64,000 nucleotides of DNA from Lachnospiraceae bacterium (GTDB lineage Bacteria > Bacillota > Clostridia > Lachnospirales > Lachnospiraceae): assembly GCA_910575275.1 (NCBI GenBank), contig CAJTEE010000005.1, positions 124,001 to 188,000 on the forward strand, in the 5' to 3' direction. The notes beneath the pieces were generated by a model. The model was not told the origin of the DNA and did no database searches. It saw only the letters and a list, made by a program, of their open reading frames with translations. Both the position numbers and the translations under genes were made by a program. Positions 7,837 to 16,317 of this stretch are shown piece after piece (positions within the stretch are counted from its first letter, which is position 1; each line of letters opens with the position of its first letter).

Positions 7837-9006
7837 ATGGAACCAGCAGGAAAAGAGATTTATTTTGACAATTCGGCGACGACGCGTGTGTTTGACAGCG
7901 TGCGCGACGTGATGGTGCAGGCGATGACAGAGGAGTACGGCAATATGTCGTCGAAGCACAAAAAAGGCGTCGAGGCGGAGCGCCGCATCAAGAGCGCCCG
8001 GGAGACGATCGCAGCCTCCTTAAAAGCAAAAGAAAAAGAAATTTTTTTCACATCCGGCGGAACAGAATCGAACAACCTGGCCTTGATCGGGACTGCGCTC
8101 GCCAATAAGCGCGCCGGCCGCCATCTAATCACGACGTGCATCGAGCACGCCTCCGTCTACAATCCGATGGCCTTTCTGGAGGAGCAGGGCTTTCGCGTGA
8201 CGTATCTCCCGGTCGATGCAAACGGCATCGTCTCGCTTGAGGCGCTCCGGGAGGCGCTCTGTGAGGAGACGATCCTCGTATCCGTCATGTATGTCAACAA
8301 TGAGATCGGCGCGGTCGAGCCGATCGGGGAGATCGGGGCGCTTTTAAAGGAGAAAAACCCATCCGTATATTTTCATGTGGATGCGATCCAGGCATACGGG
8401 AAATATGTGATCCGGCCGAAGAAGCTGGGGATCGACCTTCTGTCTGTCAGCGGGCACAAGATCCACGGGCCGAAGGGCGCCGGCTTTTTATACGTAGACG
8501 AGAGAGTAAAAATAAAGCCGATCCTCTACGGAGGAGGGCAGGAAAAAGGACTGCGTTCCGGGACGGAGAATGTCCCGGGCTTTGCAGGGCTCGGCCAGGC
8601 CGTCCGGGAAATCTATACCGATCATGAGGCCAGAGTCGAATGGCTGTATACGTTAAAGGAGCGCCTTGTAAACGGCCTGAAGGCCATGGAGGGCGTGACC
8701 GTCCACGGCCGGACCGGGCGTGACAGCGCACCGCAGATCGTGAGTGCCGGCTTCGAGGGGGTCCGCGCGGAGGTACTTCTGCACGCGCTGGAGGACAAGG
8801 GGATCTATGTGTCATCAGGCTCGGCCTGCTCGTCGAATCATCCGGGCGTATCCGGGACCCTGCGCGGGCTCGGCGTGAAGGAGACGCTTTTAGATTCCAC
8901 GCTCCGCTTTTCCTTCGGTGCCTTTAATACGGAGGACGAGGTGGACGAGTGCCTGAAGGCGCTTCACGAGCTCCTGCCTGTACTGCGCCGGTATCGCCGG
9001 GGGTAG
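7837..9006 (+). CDS. Cysteine desulfurase (NifS/IscS family)
   Basis: 389 residues, PLP-dependent fold type I. It takes sulfur from L-cysteine as an enzyme persulfide. FDNSATTRV, FTSGGTESNN, IEHAS, the PLP lysine in SGHKIHGPKG, and the catalytic cysteine in SSGSACSS are all present. The next gene is thiI, and this pair matches the dedicated desulfurase-ThiI system that makes 4-thiouridine in Firmicutes such as B. subtilis, which is the likely role. AGAGGAG precedes the ATG. No iscU-like scaffold gene is adjacent, so general Fe-S assembly is less likely but not excluded. Confidence 0.93.
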   Translation: MEPAGKEIYFDNSATTRVFDSVRDVMVQAMTEEYGNMSSKHKKGVEAERRIKSARETIAASLKAKEKEIFFTSGGTESNNLALIGTALANKRAGRHLITTCIEHASVYNPMAFLEEQGFRVTYLPVDANGIVSLEALREALCEETILVSVMYVNNEIGAVEPIGEIGALLKEKNPSVYFHVDAIQAYGKYVIRPKKLGIDLLSVSGHKIHGPKGAGFLYVDERVKIKPILYGGGQEKGLRSGTENVPGFAGLGQAVREIYTDHEARVEWLYTLKERLVNGLKAMEGVTVHGRTGRDSAPQIVSAGFEGVRAEVLLHALEDKGIYVSSGSACSSNHPGVSGTLRGLGVKETLLDSTLRFSFGAFNTEDEVDECLKALHELLPVLRRYRRG

Positions 9007-9151
9007 CTCTAAAAGAGTCCGGAAAGGGCTGGTCTGTACTCCGGCGGGGCAGACTTTGCGATCCCGGCAAGGGTATGTGCAGCAAGACGTGGCTTCTGCG
9101 GGGATGGGGCCCGCAGAGTGGGCCTGTAATTCAAAGAAAGTTGGAACACAC

Positions 9152-10333
9152 ATGAAATATAAGGCATTTCTGATCAAATACGCCGAGATCGGCGTCAAGG
9201 GGAAGAACCGCTACCTGTTTGAGGACGCCCTGGTCAAGCAGATCAACCATCGCTTAAAAAGGCTGGATGGCAAATTTTTCGTCACCAAGGAATCCGGGCG
9301 GATCTACGCAGAGGCGGAGGGGAACTTCGATTACGACGAGGTCATCGACACGCTGCAGCATGTTTTTGGGATTGTGGGAATCTGCCCGGTGGTGCAGATT
9401 GAGGACACGGGCTATGAGGACTTAAAGGCCGCGGTCGTCCGGTATATCGGCGATGTCTACGGCGACAAAAGCTTCACGTTCAAGGTCGTGGCGCGCCGTG
9501 CCAATAAACAATACCCGGTGGTCTCCGACCAGATCAACCGTGACATGGGCGAGGTGATCCTGGAAGCGTACCCGAATTCCCGTGTGGACGTCCACAGTCC
9601 GGATGTGCTGCTTCGGGTCGAGGTGCGCCACAGGATCAATATCTTCTCCGAGACGATCCCGGGCCCTGGCGGCATGCCGATCGGAACGGCGGGCCGGGCC
9701 ATGCTTTTACTCTCCGGCGGTATCGACAGCCCGGTGGCCGGCTACATGATCGCAAAACGCGGCGTGACGATCGAGGCCACCTATTTCCACGCGCCCCCCT
9801 ATACGAGCGAACGCGCGAAGCAGAAGGTCATAGATCTGGCGAAGCTGATGGCCAAATATACGGGCCCGATCAAGCTCAATATCGTCAACTTTACGGATAT
9901 TCAGCTCTATATCTACGACCAGTGCCCGCATGACGAGCTCACGATTATCATGCGCCGTTACATGATGCGGATCGCGGAGAGGCTGGCAAAGGAGGACGAG
10001 TGCCTTGCGCTCGTGACAGGCGAAAGCATCGGCCAGGTGGCCTCCCAGACTATGCACTCCCTCGCCGTTACCAACGAGGTCTGCGAGCTGCCCGTCATGC
10101 GGCCGCTGATCGCCTTTGACAAACAGGATATTGTGGATATCTCGCTCAAAATCGACACCTACGAGACCTCCGTGCTGCCCTATGAGGACTGCTGCACGAT
10201 CTTCGTGGCGAAGCATCCGGTGACGAAGCCGGTCTTAAAGCGGATTCAAAATTCCGAGAGAAAGCTGGAAGAAAAAATCGACGATCTCCTGGAGACGGCG
10301 GTCTCGACGAGAGAGATTGTGCGCTGCAGCTAA
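9152..10333 (+). CDS. thiI: tRNA 4-thiouridine synthase ThiI
   Basis: 393 residues: an N-terminal ferredoxin-like region plus THUMP domain (about 1-165), then a PP-loop ATPase domain with LLSGGIDSPVAGY. The enzyme adenylates U8 of tRNA and, with sulfur passed on by the desulfurase encoded just upstream, makes s4U8. It may also serve thiazole synthesis. No C-terminal rhodanese domain is present, as in Gram-positive ThiI. YEDCCTIF near the C-terminus is a conserved cysteine-containing motif. The start is ATG 9152 (MKYKAFLIKYAEIGVKG). The longer frame from 9056 has no family resemblance. The ribosome site is weak (AAAGAAAG). Confidence 0.93.
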   Translation: MKYKAFLIKYAEIGVKGKNRYLFEDALVKQINHRLKRLDGKFFVTKESGRIYAEAEGNFDYDEVIDTLQHVFGIVGICPVVQIEDTGYEDLKAAVVRYIGDVYGDKSFTFKVVARRANKQYPVVSDQINRDMGEVILEAYPNSRVDVHSPDVLLRVEVRHRINIFSETIPGPGGMPIGTAGRAMLLLSGGIDSPVAGYMIAKRGVTIEATYFHAPPYTSERAKQKVIDLAKLMAKYTGPIKLNIVNFTDIQLYIYDQCPHDELTIIMRRYMMRIAERLAKEDECLALVTGESIGQVASQTMHSLAVTNEVCELPVMRPLIAFDKQDIVDISLKIDTYETSVLPYEDCCTIFVAKHPVTKPVLKRIQNSERKLEEKIDDLLETAVSTREIVRCS

Positions 10334-10362
10334 AAAAGAGCCCGGCGAACCGGGCTCTTTTA
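10333..10362 (+). terminator. Terminator after thiI (probably bidirectional)
   Basis: AAAAGAGCCCGG, loop CGAA, CCGGGCTCTTTT. The A and T tracts on both sides let it serve both thiI and the convergent HPr-like gene that ends at 10386. Confidence 0.85.
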
Positions 10363-10385
10363 AGGGTAATAGGGGGACGATTCCC

Positions 10386-10619
10386 TTAATCTACCAAATA
10401 GGGGGCAAGAATGGAAAGAACCTCGTCAAGGTTATCCGTCGCGTGAATGTTTAAGTCAATGGGCTTGGAAAGATCAAGGCTGAAGATGCCCATGATCGAC
10501 TTGGCGTCAATGACATAACGGCCGGAGACCAGATCAAAGTCCGTATCAAACTTCGTTAAGTCGTTCACAAAGGATTTTACTTTATCAATAGAATTTAAAG
10601 AAATCTTAACAGTTTTCAT
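10386..10619 (-). CDS. HPr-like protein without the phosphorylatable histidine
   Basis: 77 residues, HPr fold by pattern. The C-terminal half contains SIMGIFSLD, which corresponds to the regulatory Ser-46 region of HPr, followed by helix-rich sequence to the end. The N-terminal part (SLNSIDKVKSFVNDL) has no histidine where PTS HPr carries His-15. It therefore probably does not transfer phosphate in sugar uptake; a regulatory or adaptor role is only a guess. Such small proteins are common in Lachnospiraceae. GGGAGG precedes the ATG and a promoter lies at 10658-10686. It is a single-gene unit, convergent with thiI. Confidence 0.8.
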   Translation of the reverse strand: MKTVKISLNSIDKVKSFVNDLTKFDTDFDLVSGRYVIDAKSIMGIFSLDLSKPIDLNIHATDNLDEVLSILAPYLVD

Positions 10620-10657
10620 GTCAATTCCTCCCGGATTTAATTGGTATTTTCACTTAT

Positions 10658-10686
10658 ATCCTAAATGGAGGGACAGGAAATGTCAA
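10658..10686 (-). promoter_or_regulatory. Promoter of the HPr-like gene
   Basis: On the minus strand TTGACA (10686-10681), 17 bases, TAGGAT (10663-10658). The leader to the ATG at 10619 is about 33 bases. Confidence 0.55.
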
Positions 10687-10737
10687 GAGTATTTTTTGAG
10701 TGGGTCCGCGGAGTGTGGTCCGAGCGGCGGGACTCCT

Positions 10738-10918
10738 CGGACGGGCTTTGGTGCATCGCAGGTTCTAAGCCTCTGGCAGGCCAAAAGGAAGCGATTTGCT
10801 TCTTGGAGTTCGGCCGGGAACGCCGTACTCTGCCCCTCCCTTTTGTCCCGTCACAGGCTAAGAACCTGCGGTACACTGAGCCCACTGTCCTAGAGCGTGT
10901 CTGAAAATTCATTCCCGC
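10738..10918. repeat. Palindromic element (family E) abutting a fragment of family A
   Basis: CGCAGGTTCTAAGCCT (10757-10772) and its near-perfect complement 10855-10870 lie within longer, imperfectly complementary arms spanning about 10738-10890. Immediately after, from TA 10891 to about 10918, the sequence equals the right end of the family A element at 7670-7801 in inverted orientation. The two units fill most of the gap between the HPr-like gene and mtaB. Confidence 0.65.
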
Positions 10919-10989
10919 CCCCTTCCCCCGGCCCGTCCTCCGCGGACCCCCTTATAATTTTTAAAGCGGCAGAAAAGAGGATAAAAAAC

Positions 10990-12324
10990 ATGAGGACAGC
11001 AGCATTCCATACACTCGGCTGTAAAGTAAACGCCTACGAGACCGAAGCCATGCAGGAGCTTTTGGAAAAAGCCGGTTACACCATTGTCCCGTTTGACGAG
11101 CCGGCTGACGTCTATATTGTCAACACCTGCTCGGTCACGAACGTGGCGGATAAGAAGTCCAGGCAGATGCTTCATCGGGCCAAGGCGAAGAATCCTGCGG
11201 CCCTCGTCGTGGCGGCCGGCTGTTACGTGCAGGCCGCCGGGGAAAAACTCATGGAGGATGTGTCTATTGATCTGATAATCGGTAATAATAAAAAGGCGGA
11301 CCTGGCGGCTATATTAGAAGAACATTTTGCCGGCAGAGAGGCGAGGGAGAGCCTGATCGACATCTCGGCGGCAAACGAATACGAACCGCTTCGGATCGAA
11401 AAGGAATCGGATCACACGCGTGCGTTTGTGAAGATCCAGGACGGCTGCAACCAGTTTTGCAGCTACTGCATTATTCCCTATACCAGAGGCCGCGTGCGGA
11501 GCCGTGCGCCAAAATCCGTGGTAGATGAGGTGCAGACACTCGCAAAATCCGGGTATCAGGAGATCGTCCTCACGGGGATTCATTTGAGCTCCTACGGCGT
11601 GGACTTTTCGGACGGGCCGGATCTTCTGGGACTGATCCGGACACTTCACGGGATCAGGGGGATCGAGCGGATCCGCCTGGGCTCCTTGGAGCCGCGCGTA
11701 ATTACGAAGGATTTTGTCCGGGCGCTTGCGTCCATGCCGAAGATTTGCCCGCATTTCCATCTGTCTCTGCAGAGCGGCTGCGACGCGACGCTTCTTCGCA
11801 TGAACCGCCATTATACGTGCGCAGACTACCTGGAACGGCTTTCGCTTTTGAGGAGCTGCTTTAAAAATCCGGCCGTCACGACCGACGTGATCGTAGGCTT
11901 TCCGGGGGAGACAGAGGAGGAATTTGCCGAGACGAAGACGTTTTTGAGGAAGGCCGGTTTTTTTGAGATGCATGTATTCAAATATTCGAGACGCGCGGGC
12001 ACGAGAGCGGATCGAATGCCGGATCAGATCCCAGAGGCGGTCAAGGCAGAGCGGAGCGGCGAGCTTTTGGCGCTTGCGGCCGAAATGTCCAAAGAATACT
12101 GCAGGGCATCGCTTGGAAGCGCTGCCTCGGTGCTTTTTGAGGAGGAAACAGAGCTTTTTGGCAGGCCGTATATGCTCGGACATACGAAAGAATATATCAA
12201 AACTGCGCTCCCTCTTACCGGAAATGGGAGGAAAGCGGACGCCCTGAAAAACCGGATTTTTCCGGCAATCCTTAACAATTTTCTTACGGATGACATCATT
12301 GGCTTGCAGAAATTGGAAAAATAG
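10990..12324 (+). CDS. mtaB: tRNA t6A37 methylthiotransferase MtaB
   Basis: 444 residues. UPF0004 domain (1-130) with three cluster cysteines in LGCKVN, NTCSVT and AAGCYV; radical SAM domain (about 140-370) with CNQFCSYCIIPYTRGR; C-terminal TRAM domain. TLGCKVN and GRVRSR favour MtaB (YqeV) over MiaB or RimO. It converts t6A to ms2t6A at position 37 of ANN-reading tRNAs, using two 4Fe-4S clusters and SAM. The ATG at 10990 has AGAGG upstream. The longer frame from 10897 starts inside a repeat fragment and is not credible. Confidence 0.92.
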   Translation: MRTAAFHTLGCKVNAYETEAMQELLEKAGYTIVPFDEPADVYIVNTCSVTNVADKKSRQMLHRAKAKNPAALVVAAGCYVQAAGEKLMEDVSIDLIIGNNKKADLAAILEEHFAGREARESLIDISAANEYEPLRIEKESDHTRAFVKIQDGCNQFCSYCIIPYTRGRVRSRAPKSVVDEVQTLAKSGYQEIVLTGIHLSSYGVDFSDGPDLLGLIRTLHGIRGIERIRLGSLEPRVITKDFVRALASMPKICPHFHLSLQSGCDATLLRMNRHYTCADYLERLSLLRSCFKNPAVTTDVIVGFPGETEEEFAETKTFLRKAGFFEMHVFKYSRRAGTRADRMPDQIPEAVKAERSGELLALAAEMSKEYCRASLGSAASVLFEEETELFGRPYMLGHTKEYIKTALPLTGNGRKADALKNRIFPAILNNFLTDDIIGLQKLEK

Positions 12325-12332
12325 GGTAGAAT
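12304..12332 (+). promoter_or_regulatory. Promoter of ireB, inside the end of mtaB
   Basis: TTGCAG (12304-12309), 17 bases, TAGAAT (12327-12332). It overlaps the last codons of mtaB and lies about 30 bases before the ireB start. Confidence 0.55.
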
Positions 12333-12365
12333 AGAAACAAGCAACTAAAGGACGTGAGGACATAT

Positions 12366-12632
12366 ATGGGCGATAATATCAGTCATACACAATATTTTGC
12401 GGCAGTACAGGAAGAAAAAAAGCTGGAAGTAAGCCAGGTCCTTCAAGACGTATACGAGGCATTGACCGAAAAGGGCTATAATCCGATCAATCAGATCGTG
12501 GGTTATATCATGTCGGGAGATCCGACGTATATTACGAGCCATAAGAGCGCCAGAAGCCGGATCATGAAGGTGGAACGTGACGAGATCTTAGAGGAGCTGA
12601 TGGAGAATTATATTGAGACCAGGCTTAGGTAG
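12366..12632 (+). CDS. ireB: IreB family regulatory phosphoprotein (UPF0297)
   Basis: 88 residues. KGYNPINQIVGYIMSGDPTYIT and the ending RDEILEELMENYIE identify the IreB/YrzL family. In Enterococcus, IreB is phosphorylated by the PASTA kinase IreK and affects cephalosporin resistance. The biochemical function is unknown. The ATG at 12366 (MGDNISHTQYF) fits homologues better than the GTG at 12354. The gene heads the conserved Firmicutes order ireB-ruvX-DUF1292, here interrupted by a palindromic element between ireB and ruvX. Confidence 0.9.
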   Translation: MGDNISHTQYFAAVQEEKKLEVSQVLQDVYEALTEKGYNPINQIVGYIMSGDPTYITSHKSARSRIMKVERDEILEELMENYIETRLR

Positions 12633-12647
12633 CGTAACGTACGACGA

Positions 12648-12813
12648 CTGGTGTCTTGACCGCATCATATTCCGCCAAACCTCCTTGTCCATTCGCCCAT
12701 CTGCCGCGTTGGATTTTCTAGCCGTAGCCACCGCTACGCCGTCGAAAATCCGCCTTGCAGATGAACGAATCTCCGGCGGAGTTTTGCCGGATATAATGCG
12801 GTTAAGACACTAG
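12648..12813. repeat. Imperfect 166-bp palindromic element (family B)
   Basis: The left end (TGGTGTCTTGACCGCAT) and the complement of the right end (TAGTGTCTTAACCGCAT) align, and the match continues for about 80 bases through CATCTGC and GGATTTT to the centre near 12730. The identity of the arms is roughly three quarters by eye. It separates ireB from ruvX, which are usually adjacent. A related arm is seen near 2285-2330. No coding sequence is present. Confidence 0.75.
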
Positions 12814-12879
12814 AAAAGCGAAAAGGGACAGGCAGAGACAGTTGGGGAAAAGCCAACTGGTTTTGTCGTGGAGAAAATA

Positions 12880-13308
12880 ATGAGAATACTGGGACTTGAT
12901 TTCGGCGCAAAGACGGTGGGCGTGGCCGTAAGCGACGCGCTCCTTTTGACGGCCCAGGGAGTGGAGACGATCGAGCGCAGGGAGGAGAACAAGCTTCGCA
13001 AAACCTGCGCACGGATCGAGGAGCTGGCAAAAGAATACGGTGTGGAGCGGATCGTGCTCGGCCTTCCGAAAAACATGAACAACACAGAGGGAGAGCGCGT
13101 GGAAAAAACCAGAGAATTTGCCGCCATGCTTGGCCGGAGGACGGGGCTTCCGATCGTCTTCTGGGATGAACGCCTCACGACAGTTGCAGCAGAGCAGGCT
13201 TTGGACGCGGCCGGAATCCGGAGGGAGAAGCAAAAGGCTGTGATCGACAAGGTGGCCGCCTGCCTGATCTTACAGGGCTACCTGGACTCCCTGCGGGGGC
13301 GCGCCTGA
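12880..13308 (+). CDS. ruvX: Holliday junction resolvase-like protein YqgF/RuvX
   Basis: 142 residues, RNase H-like fold. [17 protein letters not shown] at the N-terminus, [13 protein letters not shown] in the middle, and [12 protein letters not shown] carry the conserved acidic residues. In E. coli the homologue also takes part in 5' maturation of pre-16S rRNA, so either role (DNA junction or rRNA) is possible. The ATG at 12880 fits the family; a GTG at 12868 would add four residues. A small stem-loop AGTTGG/CCAACT (about 12839-12857) lies just upstream. Confidence 0.92.
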   Translation: MRILGLDFGAKTVGVAVSDALLLTAQGVETIERREENKLRKTCARIEELAKEYGVERIVLGLPKNMNNTEGERVEKTREFAAMLGRRTGLPIVFWDERLTTVAAEQALDAAGIRREKQKAVIDKVAACLILQGYLDSLRGRA

Positions 13309-13393
13309 ACATTCATTTCCGGCATCGGCATGCCCCGCCAAAAAACCGGAGACAACGACAGAACAAAAACAGCCGCAGAACAGGATAAATGAC

Positions 13394-13663
13394 ATGGAAG
13401 AAAGAAAAATCACACTCGCAGACGGCGAGGAAACGCTAGAATTTTACGTGCTGGAGCAGACCCGCTTAAACGGCAGAGACTATCTTCTGGTGACGGATAC
13501 GGAAGGCGGCGAGGAGGGAGAGTGCTACCTTCTTAGGGATATGTCTGGGGATAGCGAGGCGGATGCCCTCTATGAGTTCGTGGAGGATGAGAAAGAGCTT
13601 GGCGGGCTCATGGATATCTTTTCCGAGCTTTTGGGGGATGAGGACATCGAGCTTCAAAGATGA
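13394..13663 (+). CDS. DUF1292 family protein
   Basis: 89 residues, acidic. The pattern ITLADGEETLEFYVLEQ, YLLVTDTEGGEE and CYLLRDMS is that of DUF1292 (B. subtilis YrzB), a short beta-rich protein of unknown function that almost always sits beside ireB and ruvX, as here. No catalytic motif is visible. A cytosolic location is inferred from the lack of signal or membrane segments. Confidence 0.88.
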   Translation: MEERKITLADGEETLEFYVLEQTRLNGRDYLLVTDTEGGEEGECYLLRDMSGDSEADALYEFVEDEKELGGLMDIFSELLGDEDIELQR

Positions 13664-13752
13664 CAGATTTGGCATGGATTTTTACATGCTGCTGTGAACG
13701 GAGTGAACCGTAACAGGAAAACCGTTGCCGGCAAAAAATTCTGAGGTAGGAA

Positions 13753-14208
13753 ATGGATGAAGAACGGGTAATCGCACTGCTTAAGGGGCGCGGGCTTAAG
13801 GTGACGGGCCAGAGACTTCTGGTCTTAAACATTATGGCCGCCCATTCCGACGAGCACCTGACGGCAGAGGAGATTTATGACCTGGCAAAGATAAGCCGGC
13901 CGGAGATCGGGCTTGCGACGATCTACCGCACGGTCCAGGTCCTTTTAGAGCTGCATATCATCAACAAAGTCACATTTGACGACGGCTATGCCCGCTATGA
14001 GCTGACCGGGGAAGACTGCCCGTCGGGCCACCGTCATCACCACGCCATCTGCACTGCCTGCAAGAGGGTCTATTCACTGGAGACGGACCTTTTGGATAAG
14101 CTGGAGCAGCAGGTGTTTAGGAGCATCGGCTTTGAGGTCACGAACCACGAGGTAAAGCTGTACGGACTTTGTGAGAGCTGCAGAAAAAAGAACGCAGGAA
14201 ATGAGTGA
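13753..14208 (+). CDS. Fur/PerR family transcriptional regulator
   Basis: 151 residues. N-terminal winged helix (1-80) with KVTGQRLLVLNIM and GLATIYRTVQVL; dimerisation and metal domain with the histidine-rich GHRHHHAIC and two structural zinc CxxC pairs, CTAC and CESC. Whether it senses iron, peroxide or zinc cannot be decided from sequence. Gene order Fur-RNase J after DUF1292 is common in Clostridia. GAGG precedes the ATG. Confidence 0.9.
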   Translation: MDEERVIALLKGRGLKVTGQRLLVLNIMAAHSDEHLTAEEIYDLAKISRPEIGLATIYRTVQVLLELHIINKVTFDDGYARYELTGEDCPSGHRHHHAICTACKRVYSLETDLLDKLEQQVFRSIGFEVTNHEVKLYGLCESCRKKNAGNE

Positions 14209-14236
14209 GAACGGAAATATATGGAGGTTTTAAAAC

Positions 14237-15913
14237 GTGAAAAACACGAAAACAGAAAATAATGACTGCAAAGTCAAAATCATCCCTCTCGGAGGGCTGG
14301 AGCAGATCGGCATAAATATGACTGCGATCGAATACGAGGACAGCATTATCGTCATGGACTGCGGCCTTGCCTTCCCGAGCGATGATATGCTTGGCATTGA
14401 CCTGGTGATCCCGGATGTAACGTATCTACTGGAGAATATCGGGAAGGTGAAGGGCTTTGTCATTACACACGGACATGAGGACCACATCGGCGCCCTGCCG
14501 TACGTGTTAAAGCAGGTCAACGCACCGGTCTATGCGACGAAGCTCACGATGGGCCTCATCGACCATAAGCTGGAAGAAAACAATATGCTAAAAAGCGTAA
14601 AGCGCAAGGTCGTCAAGCACGGCCAGTCGATCAATCTGGGATGCTTCCGTGTGGAATTTATCAAGATGAACCACAGCATTGAGGATGCGGCCGCCCTGGC
14701 CGTCTTTACGCCGGCCGGGATCATTTTAAACACCGGGGATTTCAAGATCGACTACACGCCGGTATTCGGCGATGTGACGGATCTGGAGCGTCTCGCGGAG
14801 CTCGGAAAGAAGGGCGTTTTGGCGCTTTTATGCGACTCGACCAACGCGACAAGGCCGGGCTTTACGATGTCGGAGCGCACGGTCGGACGGACCTTTGACA
14901 TGATCTTTGCTGAGCATCCGCAAAACCGGATCATCGTCGCGACCTTTGCCTCCAACGTGGACCGCGTGCAGCAGATCATTAATTCGGCCTGCCGCTACGG
15001 GCGCAAGGTCGTGATCGAAGGCCGCAGCATGGTGAACGTCATCGGCACGGCCCAGGAGCTCGGATACATCCGCATCCCGGAGGGAACGCTGATTGACATC
15101 GAGCAGCTTAAAAATTTTAAAGAGGAGGATACGGTCCTCATCACGACTGGAAGCCAGGGAGAGTCTATGGCGGCCCTGTCCCGGATGGCCTCCTCGATTC
15201 ACAGAAAGGTCTCGATCACGCCGCGCGATGTGATCATCCTAAGCTCGACGCCGATCCCCGGCAACGAAAAGGCGGTCTCCCGTGTGATCAACGAGCTCTC
15301 GATGAAGGGCGCGAAGGTGATCAATCAGGATACACACGTATCGGGCCATGCCTGCCAGGAGGAGATCAAGCTCATTTATGCGCTGGTACGTCCGAAGTAT
15401 GCGATCCCGATCCACGGTGAATTCCGACACCGGATGGCACAGAAGGGGATCGCGGAGGCGCTTGGGGTTCAGAAAGAGAATATTCTGATGCTGCAGTCCG
15501 GAGATGTGCTTTCGATCGGTGAGAACGGCGCGGAGGTTGTGGACCATGTACAGGCGGGCGGTGTCCTTGTAGACGGCCTGGGCGTCGGCGACGTGGGCAA
15601 CATCGTGCTGCGGGACAGGCAGAACCTGGCTCAAAACGGGATCATCATCGTAGTCCTGACGCTGGAAAAGTTCTCCAACCAGCTCCTTGCGGGGCCGGAT
15701 ATCGTCTCCCGCGGCTTCGTCTATGTACGGGAGTCGGAGGATCTGATGGAGGAGGCGCAGTCGATCGTGGATCAGGCTGTGGCGGACTGCTTAGAGCGCC
15801 ATGTTTCCGATTGGGGCAAGATCAAAAACGTGATCCGTGACAGTTTAAGCGATTTCTTATGGAAACGGATCAAACGCAGCCCAATGATTCTTCCGATCAT
15901 CATGGAGGTCTGA
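14237..15913 (+). CDS. rnj: Ribonuclease J
   Basis: 558 residues, the usual length. Metallo-beta-lactamase domain with THGHEDHIGALPY (HxHxDH zinc site), beta-CASP domain with ATFASNVDRVQQ and TTGSQGE, and HVSGHACQEE. It is a 5'-to-3' exonuclease and endonuclease that matures rRNA and degrades mRNA in the cytosol. GTG/ATG choice: the ATG-like start at 14237 follows TGGAGG. Clostridia often have a single RNase J, so I leave the number off the symbol. It lies in one run with fur and the mltG-like gene. Confidence 0.93.
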   Translation: MKNTKTENNDCKVKIIPLGGLEQIGINMTAIEYEDSIIVMDCGLAFPSDDMLGIDLVIPDVTYLLENIGKVKGFVITHGHEDHIGALPYVLKQVNAPVYATKLTMGLIDHKLEENNMLKSVKRKVVKHGQSINLGCFRVEFIKMNHSIEDAAALAVFTPAGIILNTGDFKIDYTPVFGDVTDLERLAELGKKGVLALLCDSTNATRPGFTMSERTVGRTFDMIFAEHPQNRIIVATFASNVDRVQQIINSACRYGRKVVIEGRSMVNVIGTAQELGYIRIPEGTLIDIEQLKNFKEEDTVLITTGSQGESMAALSRMASSIHRKVSITPRDVIILSSTPIPGNEKAVSRVINELSMKGAKVINQDTHVSGHACQEEIKLIYALVRPKYAIPIHGEFRHRMAQKGIAEALGVQKENILMLQSGDVLSIGENGAEVVDHVQAGGVLVDGLGVGDVGNIVLRDRQNLAQNGIIIVVLTLEKFSNQLLAGPDIVSRGFVYVRESEDLMEEAQSIVDQAVADCLERHVSDWGKIKNVIRDSLSDFLWKRIKRSPMILPIIMEV

Positions 15914-15920
15914 TTGTTTT

Positions 15921-16316
15921 ATGAGCAAGCTGACAAAAGAAATCAACAAGATCAGCCTGGCGGTGATCAGCTTTTGTGCAAAGCTCCTGTTTTACGCATT
16001 AGTCGCAGTCCTCTTGGTCACAGGGGCGAAGAAGGGGTACGCATTTGGCCACAGTATCTTTTACGCGCCGGGTATGGAGGCGGAACCGGGCCGGAGCGTG
16101 GTCGTCACACTGGACGGCGACGAGTCGGTGAGCGAGGTCGGAAAGCTTTTGCAGGACAAAGGGCTGATCCGGGATAAAAACGCCTTTGCCCTCCAGGCAT
16201 TCTGCTATGAATACAAGGTGAAGAAGGGAACGTTTGAGCTGAACACCTCGGAGAGCTCGAAGGAGCTGATCCACATCCTTGACGCGGGGATAGAAGGTGG
16301 GGAGCAGAAGGAATAG
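15921..16316 (+). CDS. MltG-like (YceG) short membrane protein lacking the catalytic domain
   Basis: 131 residues: one membrane helix (about 12-40), then a small LysM-like module (VVTLDGDESVSEVGKLLQDKGLI) and a strand KKGTFELNTS, which match only the N-terminal part of the endolytic transglycosylase MltG. The C-terminal glycan-cleaving domain with its catalytic glutamate is absent, and no second fragment follows, because trmR starts two bases after the stop. Its location, between rnj and trmR, is exactly where mltG stands in Firmicutes. It is either a regulator of glycan chain release or a degenerate mltG. Confidence 0.75.
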   Translation: MSKLTKEINKISLAVISFCAKLLFYALVAVLLVTGAKKGYAFGHSIFYAPGMEAEPGRSVVVTLDGDESVSEVGKLLQDKGLIRDKNAFALQAFCYEYKVKKGTFELNTSESSKELIHILDAGIEGGEQKE

Positions 16317-16317
16317 C

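Noticed and set aside
10897-10989. N-terminal extension of mtaB
   Set aside because: It is translated from a family A repeat fragment and proline-rich low-complexity sequence; the conserved start is at 10990.
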